This document shows, in pieces, positions 13,744-27,300 of a stretch of DNA of 64,000 nt (its first letter is position 1; the number at the start of each line of letters is the position of its first letter). Origin of the DNA: Ptychodera flava. Its lineage: Eukaryota > Hemichordata > Enteropneusta > Ptychoderidae. A program made the position numbers and the translations under genes. The DNA lies in contig NC_091933.1 in assembly GCF_041260155.1 (NCBI RefSeq), positions 24,027,174 to 24,091,173 of the forward strand, in the 5' to 3' direction. The notes below the pieces were generated by a model. It saw only the letters and a program-made list of their open reading frames with translations, had not been told where the DNA came from and did not search any database.

Positions 13744-16700
13744 CTAAATCTCTGACTCTATGTCGCGTGATCTTTTTTCCAGACAGGTTACGGAATTTTG
13801 CCGATGCAGACTGTAACTTTTCTCTGTTTCCCGGTCTTCATGAGTGCTGTCCTCTTCCCGTAAATGTACGGTAGAATCAGAGACTTTCGTTTTCGGGAAG
13901 AAGCCAAACAATTTGAAGACGGCCGAAGTCCTCTTGGATTTCGTTTCATCATTTTCAGTGCCTTTGCTGGTCGGAAGTGTGGTCACCGGGATGTGAGATA
14001 TCTGCCCGTGAGTGTCGCCTGGAACGCGGCAAGCTTTGGACTGATGGGGACTGTGACCTTGAACGTTGAGATCGTCTTCCTCAACGAAGTAGATGGCGAA
14101 TATCTTCGGGAAGAAAATGCTGGCAAGAATGATGGAGCCATTCAGCAGGAGACCCATCACGCTGTACACCATTTTATACTTGGAGGATATCGATAGGAAA
14201 CTGGCCGGCACCACCGCTACGACTATCATCAGAGCGGAGAAGACGCTGAATGTGATGAATCTAGATTCGTTGTAATTGGCGGGAAGTTTGCGGGTCTTGA
14301 AGGCTTGCCAGGCACTAGCGCACAGCAGGGCGATGATGTAGGAGAGCGATGACATCTTGGCCTCCAGTGACGGCCGACACATGAGATCTACGTACGCCTT
14401 AGTCGGGTCGGCCATGACCAGGATGGCTTCTGGTGGATACACGACAATCAGCGCGGTCGTGATAATAACCTGCAAATCGTATACAAGAGGAAAGAAACTC
14501 GTTAAAATTCTCCGATGATTCTGATGGAAGTATGACAGGGACGTAGGCAAACACAGAAACAATCGAAGGAAAGAGGGAAGAGCTTTACAATAATTGTATT
14601 CCGTTTAATTGCCATACTTTTATGAACATCTTTATGAACATGTACAATTCCGTCATTATCCACGAGACGTATGATGCACTGAAAAGTCAGTGATTTTCAC
14701 ATGCCAACTTTCCACCAAACATGCCATTAAACGTATGTATGTATGTATGTATGTATGTATGTATGTATGTATGTATGTATGTATGTATGTGTGAATTTGT
14801 GTATGTATGTATGTATGTATGTATGTATGTATGTATGTATGTATGTATGTATGTATGTATGTGTGAATTTGTGTATGTAGGTAGGTAGGTGGGTGGGTGG
14901 GTGGGTGGTGGGTTGGTAGGTAGGTAGATGGGTGGGTAGGTAGATGGGTGGGTAGGTAGGTAGGTATAGGTAGATATGTGTACATCGCCTGACAAGTTTG
15001 GGCTGTCAGATCAATTGTACAATAATGAAACATGGCGGCGTTTTGTGGCTTTGTTTGTCATTACGCCATCGCTGTCTCCTTACCTGGATAGATATTAATG
15101 TAGCAGCAATGGTCACCTGCGCCTGGGAGCTGACAAAACGTGGTCTCTTGGCGGACTTCTTACCATCGGCAAATATTCGGTATATGCGGTTGGTCTTCGT
15201 TGCTAAGGGAGCGTAGATCATGCAAAGCGACACCGAAGTCCATCGACGGAAATAACAAATAACATCGGATGGCTTGGCCAGGTGGTAAAATGCCGAGATG
15301 TATAGGAAAATGATGCCAATGAGTAATATATAGCAGAGTTCACGACTCGATGCCTTGATAAGACGGTTGTCGTTATTGGCTATGTAGACACCAACCGTAG
15401 TAAGAGCAGCGAGGAGGCCAATAGAAGCGATGATTGCGAAAGTGATGGCCCACGGGTTTGACCATTTCAGGTAGTCTGGCGGTATCTCTTCACAGTGGTG
15501 GAGATCGTGGTGTGGCCAGGTGAAGCCACCGCAAGGCTGACACTCCGTGTCGTTTTTCACCATGATTTCGCGTTGCTGACACCGCTGGCACAGCCAGCAG
15601 CACTGCCACTCCGTCGACCTCATCGTGATCTCGTCGGCCTTGCACGGCTGGCTGCAAGTGGAGCTTGGGACGCTTCCGCTCTCTGCGGTCGTGTTGTAAC
15701 TCCACTGAGAAGTGCCGTTAAACCAGTTGATCTGCCCAAACATGACCAAATCCCCGAGGTTCTCTCCGTTCTGCTCCCACCTTCCGACTGGAACCATGAC
15801 GAACTCTCCGTCGTCCGTCATCTGGACGTTGCTGATAACATAGGCGCCCGGAGGGTCCCCGTTTTCGTCGAAGCTGACCGTGCCGCTAGAACCTGTGAAG
15901 TTAAGCTGAAAGAGTGTCCCCATCAACACGTCTCCAATAGGCGGAGTAATCGCCTCGCACAGAGGTTCCTCTTCCGGGCAGTACCGCTCCTGGATCACAT
16001 GAGTTGCCAGGGCGACAGCGTAAACCGCATCAATAACCAGAGCTACGTGATCGTCAGTGTTTGTGTGGCTCAGGAGTCCCGGTGCATCACAACTCTCTTT
16101 CCCAGTCAAGTTAGGATACTTGGAGCAGTCAGTGTACTCTTCCATAAACTCGTACATCCACGGGTTGTCACTCTTTGACGGCACGATGGACGAGAAGTAG
16201 TCATCAAATTCTGGTACTTGCGCGGAGTATGGCTTGAAGAGAATTGAGCCTGGAGAAACAGCGCCAAGAAGAAATATAGAATTTGGACACAAAATTTTAT
16301 CAAAGAAGACAAAAAATACTACATGCACGCAGTATACCTTTGACAGCTAAAAAGAATGTGACCCAGGTCTCAATATTAAAGGGAAGCAGTCGTCGGAACT
16401 GCGCGTGTGCGACTTTCTTGTTTACAAACAATGTATTTCATGTATAACATCAAGTAAACACAGCTGCAACATTTAAATTTTACGATATTCATTGTTAACA
16501 AACATGTTTTAACTTTCATCAATCGATCGCCAACGTACCCTAGATACAGTGTCTACATCGGTCGTAGGGGTCCCCAGCAACCTTTGAGCAGATTTCGGTC
16601 GACTGCCTCCCTTTACTAATAAGTGTATACCATGTAAACGCGCGGTACAGTATGGCTTGAACAGCAGAGCATAAGTAATTCAGATGAATTTTATTATACG

Positions 16701-18204
16701 TTACCTCAACCGTGGCACTTTTTTGACTGCTACGCATGCACAATATATATATTATGTACTTTGAAGGCGGGCAGTATATTACGTTCTGGCGGTTAAAATT
16801 TTGTGAGAATAGAAATGGCTAAACAAACATAAAACAAAATATTTCATCGAATTTCTCAAACTCGAATGGGTAGATTTTATATTTATTGTGAAAAGTTTTC
16901 AGCCTCGGCAGTTTATTTATAATTTCTTCATTCGTTCGGAAAATATGATTTTATGACCCTAGTAACGGTCCTTCAAGACTTGCACTGTCCTGCTAATATA
17001 TGCAGTCATCAAACACTGCCCCCCCCCCCAAACAAATACTTAGTTATCAGACATAAATTGTGAAATACAGACCAATAGGTCGACACATTCAGTAAAAGCG
17101 CAGATCAAGGCCCACAATTTTCACGTATTGATACTTAGGCCTAGCAAAGCTGTCCTTCACCCGGGATTATTACTCACCGAACGCCGCCCCTTCATTTCCC
17201 TGGAGTCTCTCCAGGCCATCCGAGCCCCAACTATCACTGCCGATCCAAATAAACTCTCCAACGACATTGGCCCTGACGCTGGCCGCAAGTAACGAGTTTA
17301 CCTCGTCCGAATGCGCGAACAAGACTACCACCTTGGCTTCTGGTGAATAGCTGAGAAGTCCCTTTATGACATCATCGTAATCGGCCTCAGAGGAACTCTG
17401 TGAGAGCCGGAAAAGTGTAGTGATGCAGATGCCGATATCTTCGGCAAGGCTAAAGAACGAAGAGGCACCACCAGTGCCGTACAGCTCGTCCGAGTACACC
17501 ACCGAAGCAAACGTCCAATTGAAATACATCAGAAGGCTCGCCATAGCGCGGATTTGATACTTGTCCGGCGGAACTGTGCGCATAAAGAACGGGTATTTGT
17601 GCTTGTTGCTCAAATCATCGCAGGTTGAGAGGTAGCTGATCTGCGGCAGCCGATAGATGCCCAGCAAACTTGCGGCCTGAACACTCGATGTGCTTCTCCT
17701 CGCACCGACGGCAGCGGCCATGTACGTTCTACACACGGGTAAACTGTCGAATACCTTTCCGTACAGGTGTTCTTGTGTCGAGACGGGCGATCCCCGGTTC
17801 AAGCAAAGAAATGATCGCTGCGCCGGGACCAATGCGAGAGACTGCTCCAGCGTCGTCATCTCGTCTAGGCAAGTATCGTAGATCTCAAAACCGACGGTAA
17901 CGTTCGGCAAGATTGATTCGTCGCGGTTTATCTTGTCAACAGCGAAGGCCATGGCCTCAACCATCCTCAGCGCTGACATGTTGAGCAGGCTGCCGCACTG
18001 GGCCAAGTTTTCATCGTAGTCGTGCAAAGGGAACAATCCTCCAATCAAGACATCTCCATGTCTACTGTAAACCTGAGTGTTAGCATCACCGACGCTACAG
18101 CTAGCTGGTGACAAAGATAGCACCACGCTTACAATCATTGTCTCAAGGAACGCTGCCAAAATCTGCATTTTGGACGAAGGTCCTATTTTCATCCACAATA
18201 TCAA
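13744..18204 (-). CDS. Metabotropic glutamate receptor-like class C GPCR (orphan)
   Basis: Three exons: 18204-17178, 16249-15084 and 14469-13744, all in frame, 972 residues. Residues 1 to about 36 are a signal peptide. The Venus-flytrap domain (about 50-530) includes RMVEAMAFAVDKIN, SSVQAASLL, PQISYLST and IGSDSW. A cysteine-rich domain (about 541-594) is followed by seven membrane spans with FRRWTSVSLCMIY, TKTNRIYRIF and the intracellular AFKTRKLPANYNESRFI. The tail is about 110 residues, Ser/Thr-rich and charged. By remembered alignment to mGluR1, the contacts for the amino acid backbone are kept (S174, T194, D214, Y242, D324). The Arg (R78) and Lys (K409) that hold the glutamate side chain are replaced: Met81, and a TPPIG stretch at 444-448. 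It should bind a ligand other than glutamate, or none. Introns are at about 15.1-14.5 kb and 17.2-16.2 kb. Confidence 0.92.
14731..14964 (+). repeat. (GTAT)n / (GGTG)n / (GTAG)n compound microsatellite
   Basis: Two blocks of (GTAT)n, each followed by GTGAATTTGTGTATG, then G-rich GTGG and GTAG units. The duplicated interrupter shows that one block was copied from the other. It lies in the second intron of the receptor. Confidence 0.95.
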
Positions 18205-19277
18205 ATCGCTTTCTCTTCAAGCCTCGCGGCAAAATGACTGGACTTGCACAGAGATTGGCAATGACGATATACTCTCTTTCCACGAAGTATGGGCACACTT
18301 GTTTTCATCAAACCACACAGAATGGTCGAAGTTGCTCACCTGTTGCCGTGCAACATCGGTAAATGTCGTCATATAACAGAACATTTTCCATATAAAAATT
18401 CAAAACCCCGTTGTTGATATTTGATCAGACATTAATTACAATGATTTTGTATAACGATATTCGAGTGTTTCACAACAAAACGCTGAGACTTTAATTAAAT
18501 GAAATTAGGAAAGTTGAGTAAACACATTACATGAAAATGATTCTCGGTGAAAACTGCAAGTTTTAGATTCATTTCTTCATGAATAACACGATTAGAACTA
18601 ATTTGGGATAATTGGATCTACATATTTTCAAATTTCTCAAAAGTGTTAGGTGCCCGCGCCCTACATCTGAATGTTGCAATATTACAAATTACTCAGAAAA
18701 ACAAGTATGTAACTTGAAAAGAAAAGCAGATGAGCATACATTTGCCAGATTCACCATTCAATCATCCCAAATTAGTTCCAATCGTGTTAAATGTACTTTC
18801 CATCTTTTCTTCGGAAGCCTTTTCCTGGATATTTTCTTGAAAGGGGCTCAGATTCTTTAAGGATATGCTCCTTTCCATCTCAATCTCACCCGAATACATT
18901 ACAGATCGTGAGTATTTACAAGAATTTCAGATGAGCTTTCATAACTTGAAGTCTTTTTTTTCAAAATGTCTTGTGGAGAAAACTGTCTTGCGATGGTGTG
19001 ATGACCGCAGGAGAGGGGCACGATAGTAAGTGATTGTGGTCCTTGATTTGTTCGTTACACGGAGTTTAGTTTATATATAATAATGGAAGACTCTTTCGAT
19101 GGAACGATGTTTCATTACATTTTCTCCTACATTACAGCATCTTACAGAAATTTATGACAACTACTTTTATGACGTAACCAGACTTCTTCCGCCACCATTA
19201 CATGAAAACTCAACAAAATATATGATAATTTTGGCTGCAGAATGCGCATGTTTTTGACTTTGTTCAGTAATATTTAA
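18205..19277. other. Spacer between receptor start and reductase 3' end
   Basis: It should contain the receptor promoter and the reductase 3' UTR. I see no motif firm enough to mark. It is AT-rich without obvious repeats. Confidence 0.4.
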
Positions 19278-19441
19278 CTATTTTTTGGGCGGCTTAGTCA
19301 TATCTATGGCGACGCCTTTTCCGTTATACTCATCCGTTGTCAACGTCAACAGCATAAACTTGGCTAGGTTTGCCCTTGGGACTTGACCGACACCCCCTTT
19401 GACGAACTGGCGTTCTTCGACTTTGAAGTCGCTCTCTGTTT

Positions 19442-19504
<63 letters not shown>

Positions 19505-21626
19505 AAGCAGGTGAGTGTAGAAATAATATCAATGCTTGGATTTAATAATATTAATTTCATCATTGCTTGTCTTTAGCAAAATATCCATTCGGAAAGACTG
19601 AAGCTTCAAAACAGTAACCGAGCGTCGGTTTAGCAACAGCATAAATATCAATAACTTCCGAAACGATACCCAAGAATGTGTAAACTATGGACACAATCTT
19701 TCATACTGAATGCATGGCGCTTCCATGATGGGAATAACTCACCGCTTCTCCTTTCGTTTGTTAGTCTTCCAGGTCTGACGACGGTGACACTGATATCATT
19801 ACATTCGCCGAAGAGGTACCTTTCCATGACTTCCATGCTTGCCAGGGCTTTCTTGAGGAAAAGCGGCTTCACGAATTTTTCAATCGCCGCGGGTCCAGGA
19901 TCCTTTGGGTTCGCTGACCGGGGAAAATGGAATCATGTAAAATTATCGTTGCGTTATTGACAGAGTGCCATGTAGCACTGCAGGAAATACTCTAATTAGA
20001 GGCGCGATCATCTTCTATAATTATGTCGCACATGGTATATACAGTATTGATCACAATAATTTCAGCTGGATAACGCTGTTCATCATTCACCTTGTCACCA
20101 AGGAGAAAGCGCAGAGAAGTAATCATAGTGCCATTCGCCTCAAACACCATTGATAAAAAACAAATGTCGGTTGGGCTCGTAAATCTGATTGGTTTCGAGA
20201 ATTTCACGTATTTTGAGACTCTGCTGAGTGATAAAACCTAACATGTGAGTGACCCTTCACTTACATATTGTACACCATGCCGTCACGCACACAAGCCGGT
20301 ATACGTCCGATTCTCTCATGGCCGCAATGATGGCTTTCATCGTCTCCTGGTAAAACGTGATTTGCGAGAATAACTTGGGCGGCGTGCCAAGGCAAGACAG
20401 GACTGCATCTTGGCCAGAAAAGCACGACTGCAGAGACTCGCTGGAGAGGACATTGGCTTCGACAACCTGTGAATTTGAAGTTTCGAACATTGTTAAGGAT
20501 CTCGACAGGCAGTAAAAGCGAGCAAGAGACGTCGGTCTCCCTCTCACGATGAATCAATCAGTGAATATACCCTCACAACGATTGTCGAAAGCATACAATA
20601 AATTAATATAAAAAATATAGCTTCTTGTTAAGTTCGAGAAAATGCAAAATTAAGAAAGCTCGCCATACTGTCATAAGTTAAGACTAATAAACCTTACCAC
20701 GGTGTTCACAAGGCCGACCGAAAGAGAAATTTGCTTCCACTGCGCTGTAGTCTTATAAAAATAACAAATTCGTTTAAAATAAAAATATTTTTCTGTCTAT
20801 GCCAGAATTTCTTTTGGGCAAGTTTACTGCACAACGGTGTTCCAATATCACATGATCAGAAAACCGTTTTGACATCCCAGCTCTTACGATGGTTTTGCTT
20901 GTCTCAGCTACATGATCACACGTATGGGTGAACATGGTTGTGCAAAGCATCCGTTACATACACCTTGGTATCATCGATTGTAAATTGCTATCGCCGTTGT
21001 GTAAATATTAACTTACCGCTCTCTGCTTTTGGACAGAGAGGTAATGTTTTTTTGTTCACTTACCCATAGTCTATGTTAATGTGACCACACGAACATTTTG
21101 TTCATATAACCCTGGTACACTAATCTTTATCAGAATGATCTTCTGCTTCAGGTTGCGCATATTGAAACGAATAAAATTTGATTGCCTAAACTGAATATAC
21201 CCTAACGGGCAAGACTTAAAGATAAGTGGCAAATATTTATTACGTAAACACGTCGCCTGCAGTTTTTCCCAACTTACTGCTGTACTGTTTATACATCTTA
21301 TTGTGTTTGGTGACTCAGTGTTAGCCAGAGGAAGACACGACAGGTAACTTGAATCTTTGTTTCTTGTAGGACGATCTATTCGCATTTGTTTTGTGAATGA
21401 AGAGAAATATTTCATTTGATTTACGCTTAAATGCATGCCCTGTTACAGTAAGGGATTTACACAAACACTGACTACAACACGCATTAGTTACCTTGAGGTT
21501 GTCATGTTTAATCTTCATTTTTGACGGATTTCTGACCATGGCGACGACATCGTGTCCCTCATCGAGAGCCTGCTGCACCAGTAACGCGCCGGTTCGTCCA
21601 GTCGCTCCCAAAACGACCAGTTTCAT
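19278..21626 (-). CDS. NAD(P)-binding reductase, BLVRB / NmrA-like
   Basis: Four exons: 21626-21492, 20466-20265, 19913-19743 and 19435-19278, phases consistent, 221 residues (human BLVRB has 206). The N-terminus MKLVVLGATGRTGALLV holds the Rossmann dinucleotide motif GATGRTG. VVAMVRNPSK follows, then DAVLSCLGTPP, CVTAWCTI, KPLFLKKALASMEVMERYL and TVVRPGRLTNE. These are the landmarks of biliverdin reductase B/flavin reductase, a cytosolic NADPH-dependent reductase of the atypical short-chain dehydrogenase fold. Substrate specificity cannot be read from the sequence. The last acceptor lies directly beside a (CT)n microsatellite. The neighbours are unrelated. Confidence 0.9.
19442..19500 (+). 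repeat. (GA)n microsatellite acting as polypyrimidine tract
   Basis: On the minus strand this is about 29 CT units ending CCAAAACAG, the 3' splice site of the last reductase intron. The whole polypyrimidine tract of that intron is therefore microsatellite. Confidence 0.9.
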
Positions 21627-22627
21627 GTTTGTTTTCTTCTATACGTAGTTTTCCCAACCACCGTCTCGTTTATAACACGTGAGCCAACGTTTCTCGGATG
21701 ATATCTTCGGCAATCCTTGAGGTCGTCTGGACGTTAATGATTGACAAAACTGCGACCTCTGCCAACTTTGATTCGCTATTGCCTTCAATACTGATTGACA
21801 GAGATTATACCGGCTTTCGCTTGAAAAAAGTCGGAACTAAGCAATTTGGATATGTTTAAGACTGTACCATTGAGATTCCAGACACACTGAATTTTCCACC
21901 TAGCGAATGGTCTGAACTTTTGTTTAACTCTGCTGCGAAGGGCGCCCATGCAAAATACAGTGCTATTTGACGAACAGCGAACTACAACGAACGGATCTAA
22001 TTAGCTCTACAGTAAACTTCAATAATTGTCAATTTTGAAACTCTATTTAATTTTTCTAAAAATATGTGCATTTATGATTATGATTGAAACACAAGAAACA
22101 AGATGCTCTGCGCGATTTTTTTGTCAACAATCTCGTTTTGTCGAAATAAAGTATACGAAAAAATCCATCAGATAAGAGTTTTTTCAATGTGGGAGGACAA
22201 AACATATATTTGGATTCACGACATTTACACTTTGATAATATCATTTTTACTTTGAATCTGTCAATTCTATAAAGGGTTAAGATTGTTTTGCTGGCCTCGG
22301 CGTCCTCCGTTGTTTCGGAAATACATGGTTTCCAAAATCTTGCACTGGCAAACCTTGGAAAATTTCCAAGCTTCTCAAGAGAAGATGGGAATTAAGTTTC
22401 TCCTCCATCAGTTTGCAAATTTATCATTACAAATGTATCTACATATTATTTCAGCACACTGTCATGGTCGACTCTTTCGATTTCTATCACGTCACCACGA
22501 ACATTCACCTTACCGACAAACACACAAACAAACAGTCGAGCTACTTCAACTTTAATATTTAAACAATACTGCTGTCTTTATCTCCTTGAGACTTAAAATC
22601 GCTCGATTTAATCATTTCCCCATAATT

Positions 22628-25600
22628 TCAAACCGGGGATTCACCGCTGTCACCTTCTGTTATTCCTAAATTTTGGGCAAGAGTGCCATCTTTGTTGACA
22701 GATTGTTGAAAGAGCGCTGATTTTTGACCAGCGGTCTCCAGAACAAACGGGGCTACTTCTGGATTTAGTCCACGTCGGCATCGGCGCTGGTGGCGCTGTT
22801 CAATATCGTCGGGTAAATTCTGCTGCGTGCCGAGTAAATCTCGTTGAACATCTTGCTCCAGAGTTTCGACTGAGAAAGGTAGATTGCTGTATAAAGTAGA
22901 TGATGTATCGTTTCCTGTCTCGCTGCAACCTGGTGGCTCGCTTCCTTGAGCAAGAAATTTGTTTGTATTGTTATTTATCCCTAGTTGCTGCTGAGAGCTC
23001 CCCCGTAATTGGTTCGGTAAATTTATACATGGGCGTAGATGATTGGAGAATTGGTGTTGCTGGTTATAGCAGTGTGCTTGGTTTGGAATCGGAGTAGTCA
23101 GATTCGCATTCAGATTTAGCTGGTTTGAATTTCGGCTAAGATGGTTGGAAAATGGACCCAGCGGCATTGCTTTCGGACATGCCAAATGAGGCATCTGTTG
23201 GCCCTCATTTGGATAAGGTATGTTAGGCAGCAGGTTTTGTTCGACAGAGCTATAATATTGATTCCTTTGAACTTGGCTTGTCCCATTGGCATTTGGATGA
23301 GTTTGATCAGAAGGTGGATAAAGCGCTATACTATTCGGACATGGCAGATAATATACATTTGAATGGTCTTCGTTTGGACGTGGCAGGTTGATGTCCAGTT
23401 GTGGCTGATTAGCAATTGTCAGCGACTGATCAACGTTGACTTCTGTTTTCACAGACATTGACGGTGCATGGCTAGGGGTCGGAGGGTAGTCCTTAGTTGA
23501 CCCTTGTCCGCTTGGTTGTCGCTGGTTGTGAATCGATTGTTCCGTGTCCGATTGAGGCTTGTCAGCACTCGTGATAACATCAGTAACCGTGGACTTGTTT
23601 TCACTGTTGGATAAAGAAATTTCGAAAGCGTTAAAAATAATTACAGACCGTTACACATTGTAAATCAAATTAGATTAAAGGTATACTGTCACCTGTTCCA
23701 ATTTTGCCACAGTTACCATGGAAAGAGAAAATCTAACCAATCACAGATTTTAAGCGGGTGGCCGCTATTTAAAAACAGCGCCCTCACATGGGCATTTTGA
23801 ATACCAAGGAACGCCCCTTTGACCATATATGGGCATATTTAGATTACAGGTGACATGGAGGGGGATGTAGTCGATAGTCTCTAGCCAAACACAAGAGTAT
23901 GTGAATGATGGAGAGACCACGACCTCGTAAATTGTAAGTTGTAAATCATACTTTTGCATTTATGGGCTTGAAGCTTGATTCGATGATTATTCATAAGACC
24001 TGTACATTGTACTTCATGACCCTTTGCGATCTGTAAATTATTACAGTTTACACGATGGTAGGTGGTTTCTCACATACATTACCTTTCATTTACTGAATTT
24101 TGTGTCAGTTCCTGACTTGCGTCGAATTTTACTGAAGCAATTCTGGCATCTCCATATTGTTGCACGTTGTTGTTCGTTGGGACTGCCTGTGGTTGAATGG
24201 GAGGACAGCACTGACGGTGGTAATGAGGATGAAACCACCTTGGATTCTGAGGACGTGGATACGGGACTGAGACAATAGTTCGCTGTTTCTCGTAGTGAAT
24301 GTACCTGACGAAAGGTCTCTGCATTACGGTTCCCATTCGTAGTGATCGCTGGTCATATGACATCGGTCCCTGGAAATTCTCTAGCATCGACGGTACTCTT
24401 GCGCACATTGGACGTTGCGGCTGTGGGCAAGGGTTGTACCATAATGGTGCACCTCCGGGGTATTGCATCGCTGGCTGTTGGTGCACATTTGTCGGGCCGC
24501 GGAAAGACGAGGGCGGGAAAAAGAAACTTTGTTGTTGTCCTTGCTGTTGGTGGTCGAACCATACAGCGGAGTTTTGAGGTTGATGGTGTTGGAGGGGGTG
24601 ACTCAGGGTGGACCAAACGCTGGTGGTGAACGATTGTGCCGGTTTGTAAGTCGTAGTGCTAGTCACAGCAGCACTGGACGCGCAAAGTTTCTGACTCATT
24701 GGAACAAATGCCTGTGCTGTGGGCTGGAAGCCACTGCTTTGCCTGTTGGATCCTTGGTCGTTTGCAGCACGATTTATTTCCGTGTCCCCACGATCACGTT
24801 TGTCAGCACATGCTTTCTCCATTTCTTTCTCCTTGTCTCCGTTCTCGGCATATTTGCCGTTGGCAATCGGTTTCGCCTCTCTTCCTGCTTCGCCGACGGT
24901 TTGTGCGACTCGCTTGGTACCACCGTCGCTCGAGAGTTATTCAGCTCTGGGACTAGTCGCCCCATAGACAAGTATACAGAAGCGAGAAATACCTCAAGTC
25001 TGGAAACAGAATGACTATTTCGTATAGGGATTTTGCCACCATGTCAACTTCGATGTTCGATTTTACTGTGAAAAGTAGCAAGTTCATCTATCATGTAACC
25101 GTCGACCGTTCCCTATCATTCTCAAAATTCATACCTGGTACTTGATTTGCTTCACAAACGCTCGTTTCGTGTGATTTTCGGCCGAATTCGACGGACACGT
25201 CGCTAAAACATAAGCGTGAGCAACATTCCGGGCACCTCACAGTGGACGTTGGGCACCTCCACTTTACTGACGTCAGCGCCGCGTACCCATGAGGGGTGAC
25301 TGGAAGGTTGTTCATGCCTTATGTTTTGGCGACGTGTCTTCTGAACTCGGCCGAAAATCACACGAAAATTCATACCTGATACTTCATCTGCTTACAAAAT
25401 GCTCATTTCCTGTGATTTTCGGCCGAGTTCAAGAGACACCTGGCCAAAACATAAGCGTGAGCAACATTCCAGTCATCCCTCATGGGTAGGCTGCGCCAAC
25501 GTCAGTAAAGTGGAGGTACCCAAGAGGTGACCGGAATGTTGCTCACCCCCAGGTTTTGGCGAGTTGTCCGTCGAATTCGGCCGAAATCACACGAAACGAG

Positions 25601-27245
25601 CGTTTTTGAATCAGATAAAGTATCAGGTATGAATTTTTAGAATGGTAGGGAACGATCGACGGTTGCATGATAGTTGAACTTGCTAATTTTCACAGTGAAA
25701 TCGGACACGGAATGTGACATGGCGTGGTTTTTATAGCCGTTCTGTTTCCAGACTTGAGGTATTTCTCGCTTCTGTATACTCGTCTATGGGGCGACTAGTC
25801 CCAGAGCTGAATAACTCTCGAGCGACTGTGCTGGTACTGATGTCAAGTGACTCGCACCCTCTGCCCGGCTGCTCGTTCTTTTCCATGTATATCTTACGAT
25901 CACCCTTGAAGACAAATCTCCACTTCTTCTGCAAGATGTTCAAGAATGATAGACTCTTCCTAGCGGCGGCTACTCCAACGGGCGTTTGACAACTCTTTGA
26001 TGATTTGGCCGCCACTCGCTTCTTTCTGGCCTTCTTTTCCCTTACTTTACACTCCTTGCCCTCTACTACTGTGAAGTCTTCGACGACGGGAGGTTGATCG
26101 GTGAGGGCGTGAGTCTCAAGATACAGCCGCTCTCTCTCTTCCATCGTTTTCACTTTCTCCGTCAGTTTCGATAGCGCAGCTTTGAAATCACCGCTGGTTA
26201 ACGTTGGTTTGCGTGCCTGTACATCAAGCGGAGAAAAGTTACTCAAATCCCACCATGGCAAACACCGACATCTCTTCCAAGAACCATAAATTGTCCCGAC
26301 AAATACATGTAAAACTATAGGCCTATTTCGCTTTTCCTAGAACTGACCAAGTATATTTCTGAACCAGTCGACCCTACCTCCTACGTTTGCGAAAATTATT
26401 CGTAAATTTACCAAATGTCCGTTTGGGTTGTCCAGCAAAGTAAAATAAATAATAAATAAATGTATACATAAATAAATAAGTAAATAAATAAGTAAATAAA
26501 TAAAAAAAATCTAAACATGAAACTGCTATTTTCACAAGTGGCGTAATAATACGGGCAATGCATTTATATATTGGCGTTACTTTTGTTGAGAAAAAGTATA
26601 GATGTGCTATGGCCGTAATCAAACAAAGCTTTCTATTTCGGGTAATGTTGTTCTTTTAATCTAAAATCTCCAGTTTCAAATATAAAAATTGAATAGAAAC
26701 ACCCCAGAGTTAAAACTCCACAACAAGTCAACAAGGATTTTTTTAAAATGTTAAGAAAGTAAGCCAAATGATGTTGGTTTAATATTTTCCTCAATGTGTG
26801 TGTGATCACTACAGGAGACCGGGATGATCAGTCAAGAATCAGTACTCGTCGGTTCTCCTTTCATGATAAGATTTATCAAACGAATATTACACGTTTTTGA
26901 AGACCAACTGTACAATACGTATTTATTGGCCTACATATACAGAGCAAAAACATGGATAAATTTTCCCGCGACATGTACAGGAGAGGTCACACAAAAGACA
27001 AGCCTCTTTCGTCATCAGTTACCGTGTCTGAGGGAAGAAGAGCATCTAATGGTGAGGAATCTTCCGAGTCGGACTGTTCTTTGTCACCGGTGTTCGCGTT
27101 GTCGCCGTTGTTTTAGAGTTTGCAGCCATCCATTTTGGTAATCTACTCTGACCTCTGCAAGAATTACAAATTGAATATTAATGAGAGCCTTTTCTTGTGT
27201 TTCTTGTTTTATGTCGACGGCCACATAACGCTGTGGGTTGACCTG

Positions 27246-27300
<55 letters not shown>

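Noticed and set aside
14656-15033. Thr/His/Ile/Tyr-repeat frames
   Set aside because: Translation of the GTAT/GTAG microsatellite.
15495-16178. Long plus-strand frame opposite the receptor's second exon
   Set aside because: It is the antisense of a clearly coding exon; no independent features.
24299-25014. Several plus-strand frames opposite the PAM2-motif gene
   Set aside because: Shadows of the Gln/Pro-rich coding exon; composition and frame follow the opposite strand.
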